Assembly: GCF_002154695.1 (NCBI RefSeq)
Contig: NZ_MTAV01000004.1
Span: 1-64,000, forward strand
Length of the DNA: 64,000 nucleotides
Origin: Nostoc sp. T09
GTDB taxonomy: Bacteria > Cyanobacteriota > Cyanobacteriia > Cyanobacteriales > Nostocaceae
Direction: 5' to 3'
Position 1 is the first letter of the stretch. The number at the start of each line of letters is the position of its first letter. Of the stretch, positions 1-9,662 are shown one piece after another. The notes beneath the pieces are model-generated. The model was given only the letters and a program-made list of their open reading frames with translations. It ran no database searches and was not told the origin of the DNA. Position numbers and translations under genes: made by a program.

Positions 1-137
1 TGTTCTTAGATTACATCTTTTGCTTACTTTTTGCTTAAGTTGACACCAATGGGCAATGCCATGCCCCTACGGAAAATATTTGTGGTAGCGTAAGGTTGCA
101 GGTTGGTAAAGATGGGATAGGAAGGGCTATATTTGTC

Positions 138-280
138 TTTTTTTCACCATCATTCACCCTTGGATATCGGCTGTTGCACCTCAAAGCACGAAGTTCCGAG
201 TTCAAAGCACGAGCGATCGCCTTTTTTTCACCATCATTTACCTTTGGATCTCGAATGTTGCTGTTCAGAACTTCAAGTTT
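138..280. repeat. Imperfect two-copy direct repeat
   Basis: Two copies of a roughly 60-base unit starting with a T-run and TCACCATCATT (about 140-200 and 223-280) lie downstream of the leftward gene at 397-870. They are separated by an octamer GCGATCGC. No convincing gene is seen in bases 1-396; short open frames here only reflect the repeat. Confidence 0.6.
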
Positions 281-298
281 CGTGTTCTGATCTTGAAA

Positions 299-319
299 TT
301 CCGAGTTCTGAACTCGGAA
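299..319. repeat. Perfect 10-bp-arm palindrome built from CCGAGTTC units
   Basis: TTCCGAGTTC and its exact reverse complement are separated by a single T. Further CCGAGT-type units occur near 193, 322, 343 and 393, so the 3' flank of the neighbouring gene is a small cluster of one short motif in both orientations. With a 1-base centre it cannot form a normal hairpin unless the stem opens; it may be a repeat relic or a weak terminator. Confidence 0.6.
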
Positions 320-396
320 CGCCGAGTAATTTACTCCAACATCCGAGTTCCGATCTGCAACGTTGCACCTTTGAAGTGCAATTACCGAGTTAATTT

Positions 397-870
397 CTAC
401 AACGCTGCTGTTTCAGGCTTGGGCTTCCGAGATTTACGGGCGAACCTTTGCCCCATTTCCTCAACTACTGTCTCTAAACCAGCGCCTTGCCCACTAGCTT
501 TGGCATAAGTATACACCTGCAAGGCGGCTGCATAGGCTTCACTACCCACCGCCAGAAATGTATCATCCACCAATTCTTGTAATTGTGTCAAAGACAGCAA
601 TACTGGATACAAAGCCTCAAACAACTGTACATCTTTCCGCATTTCTTCGAGGTCAAACGATCGCGATAAGAAATCTGGGTTCTGCGCCGCTACCTCTAAT
701 GCTTTGCTAACAAAAGCGCGGCTTTTATCTCCCATCTTGGGTAAAGCTTTCCGCTCCTCGTTAGTTAAATCAATCAAAAATGGTAGCTTTTCTTTAATGG
801 TGGCGATGGCTTGCAACACCTCATCTCTCTCAGATGGCGCTAGTGTTGCGCTAATTGGGGCTTTAGACAT
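397..870 (-). CDS. Conserved cyanobacterial hypothetical protein, 157 aa
   Basis: A soluble, mostly helical protein with no signal peptide or membrane segment. The N-terminus (MSKAPISATL) is followed by helices rich in Leu, Glu and Ala and a basic tail (RKSRKPKPE). I recognise no catalytic motif and give no function. The composition, an AGGAG-like region ahead of ATG at 870 and the absence of a competing frame support a real gene. It is transcribed divergently from the GH116 gene, so the 180 bases between them should hold both promoters. Confidence 0.75.
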   Translation of the reverse strand: MSKAPISATLAPSERDEVLQAIATIKEKLPFLIDLTNEERKALPKMGDKSRAFVSKALEVAAQNPDFLSRSFDLEEMRKDVQLFEALYPVLLSLTQLQELVDDTFLAVGSEAYAAALQVYTYAKASGQGAGLETVVEEMGQRFARKSRKPKPETAAL

Positions 871-1051
871 ACATATTAATCTCCAGTATGTTTCTAAGAT
901 TTAGAGTGCCCATATATACAATTTAAATTACAATGACACTAATAAATATTGTTTTGCCTCGAACCCAATTGACACTCGGACAAACAACTTGAGAAAAATC
1001 GTACATCGCGCTAGTCTTCATTAGCAAAACTGCACGCTGTGACATTTGGCA

Positions 1052-3517
1052 ATGACAAATCAAAACCCCCTGCAAATCCCCGCTTGCACTTGGAGTCGTC
1101 CCATTGGTTTAGGTTGGGACAAACCTTATACTGTTCGCTACGCTAGTAATATCGATGACGGCCCTTGGCATGGTATGCCTTTAGGTGGCTTTGGTGCAGG
1201 ATGCATCGGCCGTTCTTCGCGGGGAGACTTTAATCTCTGGCACATTGACGGGGGAGAGCATACTTTCAAAAACATTCCCGCTTGTCAATTCAGTGTATTT
1301 GAATCTGATGGCACAACTTCCCAAGCTTACGCTTTGTCTACTCAACCGCCTGAAGATGGCAGTCTCAAAGCTTGGCAATGGTATCCAGGAAGTAGAGGTT
1401 TAGGGGGACAGGAAGAAATTTCTGGCGTTTCTAACACAGGTAAGTATCACGCGCTATATCCACGCAGTTGGTTTGTCTACGAAAATGTATTGCAAGCACA
1501 GTTAACCTGTGAGCAGTTTTCCCCCATCTGGGCAAATAACTATCAAGAAACTAGTTACCCAGTAGCTATATTTCTCTGGAATGCTCATAACCCAACGAAT
1601 GCACCTATTACTCTTAGCATCATGCTCACCTGGCAAAATATGGTGGGCTGGTTTACGAATGCTTTAAAAGCGCCTGAAGTGAAGATTCGGGATGATGGCA
1701 GTCCGGTGTATGAGTATCAGCCACGCTGGGGCGAGAGTCAAGGTAATTACAATCAAATAGTGGAAAATGACCAATACTTTGGTTGTTTTTTATCGCGAGT
1801 TAATAGTGATGCACCTGTGCAAGAAGGGGATGGTAGCTGGTGTATCGCCACGCTAAAACATCCCCAGGTGGAAGTATTTCAGCATACGCGCTGGAATCCG
1901 GTTGGTACTGGCGAGGAGTTGTGGCAAAGCTTTGCGGCAGATGGTTCTCTGTCCAATGATGTTGATACAACTCCGGCAGCAGATAATACACAAATAGGAG
2001 CAGCGATCGCACTCCGCTTCACCCTACAACCAGGGGAATCTCTAGAAATTCCCTTCGTATTAGCTTGGGATTTTCCGGTAACAGAATTTGCCGCCGGAAT
2101 TAACTATTACCGCAGATATACAGACTTTTTTGATAGAAGTGGTCAAAATGCTTGGACGATCGCATCTACTGCGTTAACAGAATATCAAAATTGGCGATCG
2201 CAGATTCAACGTTGGCAACAGCCCATTCTCGACCGGGAAGATTTACCGACTTGGTTTAAGATGGCTCTATTTAATGAGCTGTATGACCTCACCAGTGGTG
2301 GTACTCTCTGGAGTGCAGCCTCAGAAATCGATCCCATTGGTCAATTTGCGGTGGTGGAATGCTTAGATTATCGCTGGTACGAAAGTCTTGATGTGCGTTT
2401 GTATGGTTCTTTTGCCTTGCTGATGTTGTTTCCAGAACTAGAAAAGTCAGTGATGCGGGCTTTTGCAAGGGCGATTCCCCAAAGTGACGAGCACCAAAGG
2501 ATTATTGGCTATTACTACACAATTGGTGCAGACACTACAACCGCTGTTCGGAAAGTCGCAGGCGCAACACCCCACGATTTAGGCGCACCCAATGAACACG
2601 TCTGGGAGAAAACCAACTACACCTGCTATCAAGACTGCAATTTATGGAAAGATTTAGGCAGTGATTTTGTACTGCAAGTATACCGAGATTTTCTTCTTAC
2701 GGGCGCTGATGATGTCCAGTTCTTAGCAGACTGCTGGGATGCTATTGTCCAAACTCTCGACTACCTAAAAACTTTTGACCTAGATGGGGATGGGATTCCT
2801 GAAAATTCTGGTGCACCGGATCAAACTTTTGATGATTGGCGGTTGCAAGGCGTAAGCGCATATTGTGGTGGGTTGTGGTTGGCGGCTTTGGAAGCTGCGA
2901 TCGCTATTAGTGATATTTTATTAACGAACCGCCAAGACGCAGAGAACGCCAAGAAAAACCTTGGCGAACTTGGCGACTTGGCGGTGCAAAAATCCATCTA
3001 TGAAGCTTGGTTGCAACAATCTCGCCCGATCTACGAAGAAAAACTTTGGAATGGACAATATTACCGCCTAGATAGTGAAAGCGGTTCTGATGTAGTTATG
3101 GCAGATCAGTTGTGCGGACAATTTTATGCGCGATTGTTGGGATTACCGGATATTGTAGATAGCGATCGCGCCCTCTCTGCCTTGAAAACTGTATATGATG
3201 CTTGCTTCCTCAAGTTTCAAAATGGTCAGTTCGGTGCTGCGAACGGTGTTCTTCCCGACGGTTCGCCAGAAAACCCCAAAGCTACTCACCCTCTGGAAGT
3301 CTGGACAGGTATCAACTTTGGACTAGCAGCTTTTCTCGTACAGATGGGAATGCAGGATGAAGCATTGCGCTTAACACAAGCTGTAGTGCAGCAAGTTTAC
3401 GAAAACGGGCTACAATTCCGCACACCCGAAGCCATCACAGCATCTGGTACTTTTCGTGCCAGCACTTATCTAAGGGCAATGGCTATTTGGGCAATTTACT
3501 TAGTCATTGCTCAGTAG
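1052..3517 (+). CDS. GH116-family beta-glucosidase (GBA2-like glucosylceramidase family)
   Basis: An approximately 820-residue glycoside hydrolase of the bile-acid beta-glucosidase/GBA2 type, expected to cleave beta-glucosides. The N-terminal beta domain starts with the GMPLGGFGAGCIGR motif; the C-terminal part is an (alpha/alpha)6 barrel. By comparison with the bacterial GH116 enzyme, the nucleophile is probably Glu436 in VECLDYRWYESLDV and the acid/base Asp590 in GAPDQTFDDW; spacing between them is close to that in the known enzyme. There is no signal peptide, so it should be cytosolic. I prefer ATG at 1052 to a TTG two codons upstream. An in-frame palindromic repeat adds about 21 residues near residues 626-646, between otherwise conserved barrel helices. 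Confidence 0.88.
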   Translation: MTNQNPLQIPACTWSRPIGLGWDKPYTVRYASNIDDGPWHGMPLGGFGAGCIGRSSRGDFNLWHIDGGEHTFKNIPACQFSVFESDGTTSQAYALSTQPPEDGSLKAWQWYPGSRGLGGQEEISGVSNTGKYHALYPRSWFVYENVLQAQLTCEQFSPIWANNYQETSYPVAIFLWNAHNPTNAPITLSIMLTWQNMVGWFTNALKAPEVKIRDDGSPVYEYQPRWGESQGNYNQIVENDQYFGCFLSRVNSDAPVQEGDGSWCIATLKHPQVEVFQHTRWNPVGTGEELWQSFAADGSLSNDVDTTPAADNTQIGAAIALRFTLQPGESLEIPFVLAWDFPVTEFAAGINYYRRYTDFFDRSGQNAWTIASTALTEYQNWRSQIQRWQQPILDREDLPTWFKMALFNELYDLTSGGTLWSAASEIDPIGQFAVVECLDYRWYESLDVRLYGSFALLMLFPELEKSVMRAFARAIPQSDEHQRIIGYYYTIGADTTTAVRKVAGATPHDLGAPNEHVWEKTNYTCYQDCNLWKDLGSDFVLQVYRDFLLTGADDVQFLADCWDAIVQTLDYLKTFDLDGDGIPENSGAPDQTFDDWRLQGVSAYCGGLWLAALEAAIAISDILLTNRQDAENAKKNLGELGDLAVQKSIYEAWLQQSRPIYEEKLWNGQYYRLDSESGSDVVMADQLCGQFYARLLGLPDIVDSDRALSALKTVYDACFLKFQNGQFGAANGVLPDGSPENPKATHPLEVWTGINFGLAAFLVQMGMQDEALRLTQAVVQQVYENGLQFRTPEAITASGTFRASTYLRAMAIWAIYLVIAQ
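2924..2987. repeat. Nested palindromic repeat inserted in frame in the GH116 gene
   Basis: ACCGCCAAG (2928-2936) pairs with CTTGGCGGT (2977-2985), and inside it CGCCAAG (2947-2953) pairs with CTTGGCG (2960-2966). The unit contains the GACGCAGAG motif also seen in intergenic copies of this window (near 16940, 26150 and 50905). Its length is a multiple of three, so the reading frame is kept. Confidence 0.7.
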
Positions 3518-3544
3518 GGCATTGAGAACTGGAAAAGACGTAAA

Positions 3545-3575
3545 GGGTTAGGAGGAAGTATGATCTCCCTAACCC
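3545..3575 (+). terminator. Hairpin after the GH116 gene
   Basis: GGGTTAGGAG and CTCCCTAACCC can pair around a short loop 28 bases after the stop codon. No strong T-tract follows, so it may be an intrinsic terminator of weak type or a 3'-end stabiliser. Confidence 0.45.
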
Positions 3576-4414
3576 CTAACCCTGCTTCCTTGCTGCTTAT
3601 CCCAATTTCCAGCCTCTATGTATATTAATTTTTGATTAACTAATCTGAAAATTGCAACCAAATATACATAAAAATAAATTTATACGTTTTATTATTTGCG
3701 TTTCCCAGCCTAATTTACTTGTAGCTGAAGCAGTAAGTATTAATATATGTGTTTTTATTTTCCGGGTGTTTCCAAATTAAATGGAAAAGATAAGTAATAC
3801 CAAGAAAGATGCTAAATATTAAAACTTCAAGACTACTGTTTTAACAAGATTCAGCATCACTATCTCTAGCCATCCAGATTACTAATCTCACCAATTTTAT
3901 GTTCACAATTAACAATTTTTACTTGAGCAAAAAATTATTTTTACTATTCTTTTGTAAAAATAAATACAGTAAATACAACTTTTTACTATGAAAAATATTC
4001 ACTTTTCATGTATGATAAAATTTTAACAATTTGTTTATATGTGGCTGTGATTACAAGAAGAAGACAGTAAAATCAATACCTACTGATTAAAGAGTCAGTC
4101 AAATTTGATAAAGCATGAAGTGCCTATTGATGACTTTAGTCCAAGTTGTATAGGCAGGTATCAGCAGTCAATGAGAACTCTGCTGAAAACATATATGGGT
4201 GTTGCTAGTAATTTTTTTTTCTAAACTTTCACTTACGAAAAGCTACCGGAAAATGAGAACTCAGCAATTGGTAATTAAAAACACAAATAATTGCATTTTG
4301 CAGAGGCTGTTGGAATGAGAAAATCCAAACAGTGAAGAAATTAATAGCTTTTTATACTGTAAGTATTCACCTCATTAAAGTTAATTAAATTACTCAAAAA
4401 CCCAAAATATAGCC
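3576..4414. other. AT-rich non-coding region ahead of the hetC-like remnant
   Basis: No open frame of coding character is visible on either strand. The region contains a perfect GTA-N8-TAC site (listed separately) and several A/T runs. A long untranslated leader with an NtcA site is what is known for hetC of Anabaena, which fits the reading of the downstream frame. Confidence 0.5.
3954..3967 (+). promoter_or_regulatory. Candidate NtcA-binding site GTA-N8-TAC
   Basis: The sequence GTAAAAATAAATAC matches the NtcA consensus exactly. A TAN3T box (TACTAT, 3984-3989) lies 16 bases downstream, somewhat closer than the usual 22-24 bases, so use as a classical NtcA-activated promoter is uncertain. 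It lies about 450 bases upstream of the hetC-like frame. The match is short and could occur by chance in AT-rich DNA. Confidence 0.4.
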
Positions 4415-5434
4415 ATGAACTCCTCTTCATCGTCAAGAGTTCAGGGAGATATGGTATATACAAATAGCCAGCAGTCTCCCACTCAAAAAGTGGCTATCCT
4501 CAACAAGTTGAGGGTAGTTGCAAGGGATACGAACCCAGTATCAAGCTTGAATCAAGTCTTGGTGTTACGGGAATCCCAACTAGATGAGGAACTGACTAGT
4601 TATGGTTTACATGGAGAAATTGAAGATGGCAAAATTCAGAATTTATGGCTAGGCGAAAGTTGGGGGGATATTAATGTCACATCACTAGACGCGATCGCCC
4701 AAACTGATTTAGTAGTTTACCACTTGTCTCTAGAACACTGGGAATTACTTAAGGATCTTGCGCCTCGGTTATTTACCCCTAGATGTAAGCAATTAGAAAA
4801 GTTACAGGGGGAAGCGGCTATTAATATCTCTAAGAAAAATTTTGAGAATCAATTGCAAGTATCCCCAACATGTTTGCTGCAAACTTCCGCTTTAGTGACT
4901 CTCTTATTGATCCAGGTTATTCTCAGCCGATTTATACACCTTAAAAGCTTGTTTACTCTCAATATCTTTACTGTTAGCTTCTTAATCTGGAATGCTTGCC
5001 GAATCGCCTTAACAGCATATTTTATTTTTCATCTCGTTTCCCAATATTTGCAAACTCAGCTGGGTTTGGTATCGCAACTGTGTTTTTCGTTTTCAGCAAA
5101 CCCATATATCAAGCTAGCAGAAGCACACAACTTGATCGCAACGCTGGTTTTGGGTGAAAACAGCCAGGTAAGACCTAGATATCCAAGAATTTTGATTTTA
5201 AATGAAGCAACAAGTGGTCTATATGGGCAGTCAAAACAACAGTTTCAACAAAACTTAGCCTGCATTGGTCAGGAGGTTACCACCTTCATCATCTCCAACA
5301 CTCTAGTATCTGCTATCCCGACTTTCATACTTGTTTTATACCGATGTATCATTTTAGGAAAAAGCACTTATAAGAAACTGTTAGGAATGAACAGTTTTGA
5401 ATACCACTTATATCAACTACAATTCAATATGTAA
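4415..5434 (+). pseudogene. Collapsed HetC-type peptidase/ABC exporter remnant
   Basis: A 339-codon open frame that still reads as pieces of a large exporter of the same family as the intact gene at 10412-13468. Residues about 30-125 resemble the N-terminal regulatory domain of such exporters; about 155-225 resemble the first membrane helices. Around residue 270 the sequence jumps to the end of the ATPase: RILILNEATSGL is a Walker-B/D-loop with Asp changed to Asn, followed by a degraded H-loop region (FIISNTL) and an exporter-like C-terminus. The C39 peptidase domain, Walker A and the LSGGQ signature are absent, so ATPase activity is not possible. Because a hetP-type gene follows, hetC is the likeliest ancestor. 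Unusually, decay happened by in-frame deletions and left no stop codon. Confidence 0.7.
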
Positions 5435-6490
5435 TCTCCCTTAAGTAAACTCGTTATTCATGAAGATAGCGGCAATGTTTTTTACTTAAGTTTAGCGCTT
5501 TCTACTGTAGAAATTAAGACTTTAATGTTTTACTCAAAGCTTAATCTTCTAAATTGAACTGCTAATTTTTTTGTGAAATATTATTTTATTTCTTAGTTTA
5601 GTAGACTATTTTAGCTTTATTTTTATGGTTTATCTATCATAGCATAAAACAGTAACAATTCCAATTTTATATCTTTAACTCATTACTAAAATTTAAGCTA
5701 CATTGCTACGAAATCTAGTCTGATTCAACAAATCAATAAAGGCTATAACCTATGTTATGCAAGCAGTCTCGACAATAAAAGCGAACTAGCATCATACATA
5801 ATTACTAAAAATAATTTTCAATAAATAGAATAAATTTAACTTTTTTTTAAAAATATCTAGACTGCTAATTTTTTTGCTTTTAAAGAACAGATTTAATGGT
5901 AAGATTTCTTAGTGAGCCTAGGTATATGAAAGCTCCAAATGAATTTTAAATGAGGGGTATTACCCCTCGGGATTTATGGAATAGATAAAAAATCCAAAGT
6001 TGTACAATACAAAACTAGATATCACAATGAACTCAGGAAATTTAACTTATAAAGCTACTATTTTGGTGGATGACATTAACGGCAAAAAATAGTATAAATA
6101 AAAATGTTGTTCTTGATCATCAAGGATACAGAACTTTTTTTTACTAACCTAAAATCTATGTAGTTTTCCTCAGTAACTTCTAATTTATTGGTATTATAAA
6201 ATACGTTTATCTTATCAGGGAAAGTAATTGAATTAGGAGTTGGAAAATTTCAAGAGGACGAAACTGCATCTACCAAGAGCCATACAGAGACTTTTTTCTG
6301 CCAGTCATCTGAAATAACAAAGGGTAAATTTTTACCTGACGTTAACTGCCAAGCAAAAGCAGCCTCTTCCATAAGTGCTTAGTACCGCCTAGTGAGGACT
6401 GTGAAACTTGGGAAGGTATCTGAAGAATTAAGGCAAAGCGGTAAACAGGCTTGCTTCACAATAGTCAAGTTTCCGAACAAAGGTCAGCTC
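5435..6490. other. AT-rich non-coding region
   Basis: About 1 kb with no supported gene. It contains a GAGGGGT/ACCCCTC hairpin at 5952-5968 (3-base loop, no T-tract) and a 21-codon frame at 6027-6092 whose significance I cannot judge. It corresponds in position to the long intergenic region expected between hetC and hetP. Confidence 0.5.
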
Positions 6491-6832
6491 ATGGAAAAAA
6501 TAATCAAGCTAAATGCAGTCGAAACCTCAAGTCAAGGGAGCAGTTCTAAGATGAAGCTTTATGATTTGCACCCTCAATACCATCTTGCTCCTGAGAAAGT
6601 ATCAATTTATGGCAGTGCTGTGCCTATAACAACGGCAACTGCACCAGAAACAGCTACAAACTATCACCATAGAAGATGCGGAGGAGAGCCACTGCGTTGC
6701 AGAGGTTCTGACAGAGGCAGGGTGAAACAACGCTACCTAGAGAAATCCCCAGGTGGGTTCTCAACCGCCAGGGTTGAGAACCTGTTCAGCGTACTCCAAA
6801 AGAGAACTCGCAGCGTAGTAGTTCTCGAATAG
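6491..6832 (+). CDS. Doubtful small protein, possibly cut by a repeat
   Basis: From ATG at 6491 an open frame runs 113 codons. The first 60 residues look moderately protein-like, but from about base 6670 the frame enters GC-richer sequence (residues like RRCGGEPLRCRG) that looks like translated repeat DNA, including the perfect hairpin at 6756-6782. I do not recognise a family. It may be a small gene whose 3' end was replaced by a repeat, or no gene at all. Confidence 0.2.
   Translation: MEKIIKLNAVETSSQGSSSKMKLYDLHPQYHLAPEKVSIYGSAVPITTATAPETATNYHHRRCGGEPLRCRGSDRGRVKQRYLEKSPGGFSTARVENLFSVLQKRTRSVVVLE
6756..6782. repeat. Perfect 11-bp-stem hairpin
   Basis: GGTTCTCAACC (6756-6766) and GGTTGAGAACC (6772-6782) are exact reverse complements around a 5-base loop. 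It sits in a local GC-rich patch (about 6670-6850) inside AT-rich DNA, which suggests an inserted repeat or the end of a small mobile element rather than a terminator, since no T-run follows. Confidence 0.6.
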
Positions 6833-7122
6833 TGGGGTGATGCAGAGGGTTAGGGGTTTCTCCCCAGTAGAGCGAGTGGTCTCAAACAAGCGACTTGATT
6901 TGTCAGAAATGGCAAAATTTGCGCAAAACTTTTGATATTTCTGTTTGGACCTGTTAATAGAGTTGTGTTTTCCCACAGCATTCGCTACTACTGCATTGCC
7001 GATATCTTCCTTCAGCTAATTCAGCAAATGCAAATAGGCTAGAGCAGTTTGCTAACTTCAACTTAAATTTCAAAAACCGCCGCAACTAAATCGGTTTACT
7101 TCATCAAAAGACAAACAACACT

Positions 7123-7515
7123 ATGAACCAAGATATTCCTAGCATTAGTAGCAAATTAAAAAACTCAATGCATCCTGAACAGTTTGACCAAGTGGTTGAA
7201 GCGATTCTTGCAGGAAAGTATTCATGGGCATGTGTTTTAATGCTACGCTTTGCTGGCTACAATCCTTTACATTACATTCCTTACCGCACATACAATCGAT
7301 TACTCAAAGAAAACTCTCTGATGAGTCGGTCTAACCACCAGCAAAATTCGAGCATGAACCTTTCCAAACAATCTTCTGAGAAGAGGTCTGATACTAATAT
7401 TTCTCCAAGCTGCTTAAGTAAAATTAAGGATGTGGCTTATCTTGAAGTTGTTGGCAAGCAAAAATCAGAAATTCGCGGTAGTAAGGAGCAGTGGCTGACA
7501 AAGCAAGTTCAATAA
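7123..7515 (+). CDS. hetP: HetP-like heterocyst-commitment protein
   Basis: A 130-residue protein of the HetP family, which in Anabaena promotes or tunes commitment to heterocyst differentiation and interacts with HetR. The family core is clear at residues 18-64: [20 protein letters not shown], then [20 protein letters not shown]. After a variable Ser/Asn-rich linker the conserved C-terminus [14 protein letters not shown] and WLTKQV is present. Several HetP paralogues exist in heterocystous genomes, so this could be HetP itself or a paralogue; the ABC-exporter remnant upstream, as hetC lies upstream of hetP in Anabaena, favours the former. No clear Shine-Dalgarno site precedes ATG. Confidence 0.85.
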   Translation: MNQDIPSISSKLKNSMHPEQFDQVVEAILAGKYSWACVLMLRFAGYNPLHYIPYRTYNRLLKENSLMSRSNHQQNSSMNLSKQSSEKRSDTNISPSCLSKIKDVAYLEVVGKQKSEIRGSKEQWLTKQVQ

Positions 7516-8170
7516 CATTGAGCAATAAAATCAGAAGTAAAACTAGAAATTTCTCTAGATTCTTCTTTGTGCTTCTGCCGATTTAATTAAATAGATCTAG
7601 ATTAGCAGTTCATTTAGTAGCTGTCTGTTTGCCATGCAGATTAATAATCTATAGCACGGCAGGTTTATTATGCTGTTTTGCTGTTAAATGGACTGCTTGT
7701 TAAAATCCAGCCTACAGATTGCTTTGTGATTACGACCTCAACAACCTCTAACTTTAGCGTCCTCCTCCTTGAGGCGGACTGCTCTTTGCTAGCTTTCAAC
7801 ATATATATTTAATTGGCTGCTAGTGTGATTCACAATTGTAAGTTATAAAGGATGATAATCAAACCGTATAAATTTTTCCACAAACAATATAAATTGCAAC
7901 AAAGTTTCCTAGTAAACTGAGTGAGTACTCAGCAAATTTATATATAATTAAAGTTTCTTAAAATAAGTACCAATTTTTTTGATTTTTATAAAATCTGCCA
8001 ATTTGGCAAATATTGCTCGAAAAAATCTTATAAATTATAGATGCCAACTGAAACAGAGATTATTGACAAGCTAATTTCATGATTGTAACAAAATCAATGA
8101 TTAGTTCTAATCATCAAATATCAGTCAAAATCTCATAGAGTAAATAACTTTAGCACCAAGATCAACGCTC
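7516..8170. other. AT-rich non-coding region after hetP
   Basis: No supported gene. Scattered A/T runs only; I see no strong terminator directly after hetP. Confidence 0.5.
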
Positions 8171-8174
8171 CAAC

Positions 8175-8470
8175 TGTTGCTGCTGGTGGTTCTTTTTCCC
8201 AAACAGCTTGAGCTAACAAAAGTGAGAGTGGTGGCCTCCCCCAGTCCAGACTTTGAATTGCTCCTACCTAGTTTCGAGATGGTGGAAATGTGGTTAGTAT
8301 GACTTTAGCCCAAAAAGATTATATTTAACACTATTAGCAAACGTGGAAATGGAAAAAGTAACAGTTAAATCGTAGTCGATGTTGATAGAACTTATAGCTC
8401 TTACACTTCTATAAACGACTATCGTAATCCTCGTCCTCCCAACCAGGATTATAGCGGTTTTAGAAATTAG
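8175..8470 (+). pseudogene. Broken small gene of unknown family
   Basis: Reading the plus strand gives protein-like stretches broken by stops and frame changes: APTVAAGGSFSQTA near 8170-8213, DGGNVVSMTLAQKDY near 8278-8322, ISKRGNGKSNS then a TAA at 8366, and finally VVDVDRTYSSYTSINDYR followed by NPRPPNQDYSGFRN up to TAG at 8468-8470. A strong intrinsic terminator follows 15 bases later, as expected for a former gene. I do not recognise the family; Gly/Ser/Asn/Tyr-rich composition suggests a small secreted or structural protein. Confidence 0.4.
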
Positions 8471-8484
8471 CAATTTATCTCATC

Positions 8485-8523
8485 AATACTGGAAGCTAAA
8501 AAACTTAAATAGCTTCCAGTATT
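8485..8523 (+). terminator. Intrinsic terminator-like hairpin
   Basis: Thirteen-base perfect arms AATACTGGAAGCT and AGCTTCCAGTATT enclose a 13-base loop; ATTTATTAAAAAAATA follows. It sits just after the end of the broken gene at 8175-8470. Confidence 0.65.
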
Positions 8524-9583
8524 ATTTATTAAAAAAATATAGGTTTTGAGGTCGCTAGGATTTATTAAAATTGGAAATGCTACAAATTCCTAATTCAACC
8601 ATTTGTTAACAGCCTCTGCGATATGGAAATAGTGAGTTAGCAAGACAATATTATTAAATTTATAATTTTCTTACTTAAGATAGATGTATAAATAGCTAGG
8701 TTATGGGTCACTATCATATACATTTTACGTCTAAATCTATCCTAGCTATAACAGTGCTTTAAAATTTTAGGACTTATACATTGACAGCAAATCCCAAATA
8801 TGGTTCATCCTTTTTCGCTATTCAAGGTTGGTTTGTTGATGAGCTTTAAGCGATGTATACTTATCAAATCATGATTGAGACAAGCCTAAAAAGACTTATT
8901 TTAGATAATGCACAAAATAATAAATTTGTACAGTTCCTAAATTTTAGGATTACATTTCTATATAAGTTTTTTTAAATAAAATTTAGTATTTATAGCTATT
9001 AATAAAACTTATTTAAATTAATTAAAGATTTGATGAAGTCAGTATGAATTTCTAGTAAAAATGTAAAATTTCTTGAATATAAGCTTGACTAAATCAGGAA
9101 AATCTAATATTTAAAGAAATAGTGTGTTCTTTGTCATGGTAAAGTATTAACTAGCTTTATCGTCATAAATCCTTTTTTAAACAGTTTTGGATTAAAAGAG
9201 AATCTACTTTCTCTGGGAAAAATTTTGTGAACGACGTACTCTAAAAGTAGCTTGTCAGAAAGATCTGGCTTTGCTTGTGACTGCTTCCAATTCATAACTG
9301 TCATAAATAATTTAAAAAAGGTTTTCAACAATCAAGCTCAAGGAAGCTAAATCTCTAGCGATTAATGGTATTTATCAGGGGAGCTAATAGCTATGCTTTC
9401 TAGAGATGTTGTCAAGGTATCTTTTTGCCAATTGCAAACTATATACCCTCGCAGATCCCTCAAAAAGAATTTAAGAGAAATTTTATATCATTTGCAAAAA
9501 GGAAAAATAACTAGATGTAATTCACTGGCCTATTTCTTATTATCTGACTTCATTAACGCCAGCAGTGCGAGTTATAAACAACG
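8524..9583. other. AT-rich region with no supported gene
   Basis: Short frames exist at 9393-9587 (plus, 64 codons) and 9134-9331 (minus, 65 codons) but neither has a ribosome-binding site, recognisable family or coding-like composition. The first ends exactly at the base of the structured element at 9584-9641. Confidence 0.4.
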
Positions 9584-9641
9584 CTAACCGGGGATGAGTC
9601 CCTAGGCTTTGACAAACCTAGGGAGAAAACTCCCGGCTTAG
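9584..9641 (+). promoter_or_regulatory. Two-tier stem-loop upstream of the exporter operon
   Basis: Outer strands CTAACCGGG (9584-9592) and CCCGG-C-TTAG (9632-9641) pair; inside, TCCCTAGG (9599-9606) pairs with CCTAGGGA (9617-9624). Between the stems lies an asymmetric loop GATGAG on one side and GAAAACT on the other. Both stems are strong for this AT-rich region. It could be a structured leader RNA of the operon starting at 9716; the family is unknown to me. Confidence 0.4.
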
Positions 9642-9662
9642 TTGCACATCAAAGTTAAGTAA

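Noticed and set aside
9134-9587. Two short frames of 64-65 codons
   Set aside because: No ribosome-binding site, no recognisable family, and base composition equal to the surrounding non-coding DNA.
9584-9641. Hammerhead-ribozyme-like core (GATGA between stems and GAAA)
   Set aside because: The 5' residues of the CTGATGA core do not match, and the flanking strands pair with each other, leaving no third stem or cleavage site. Kept only as an unexplained stem-loop.
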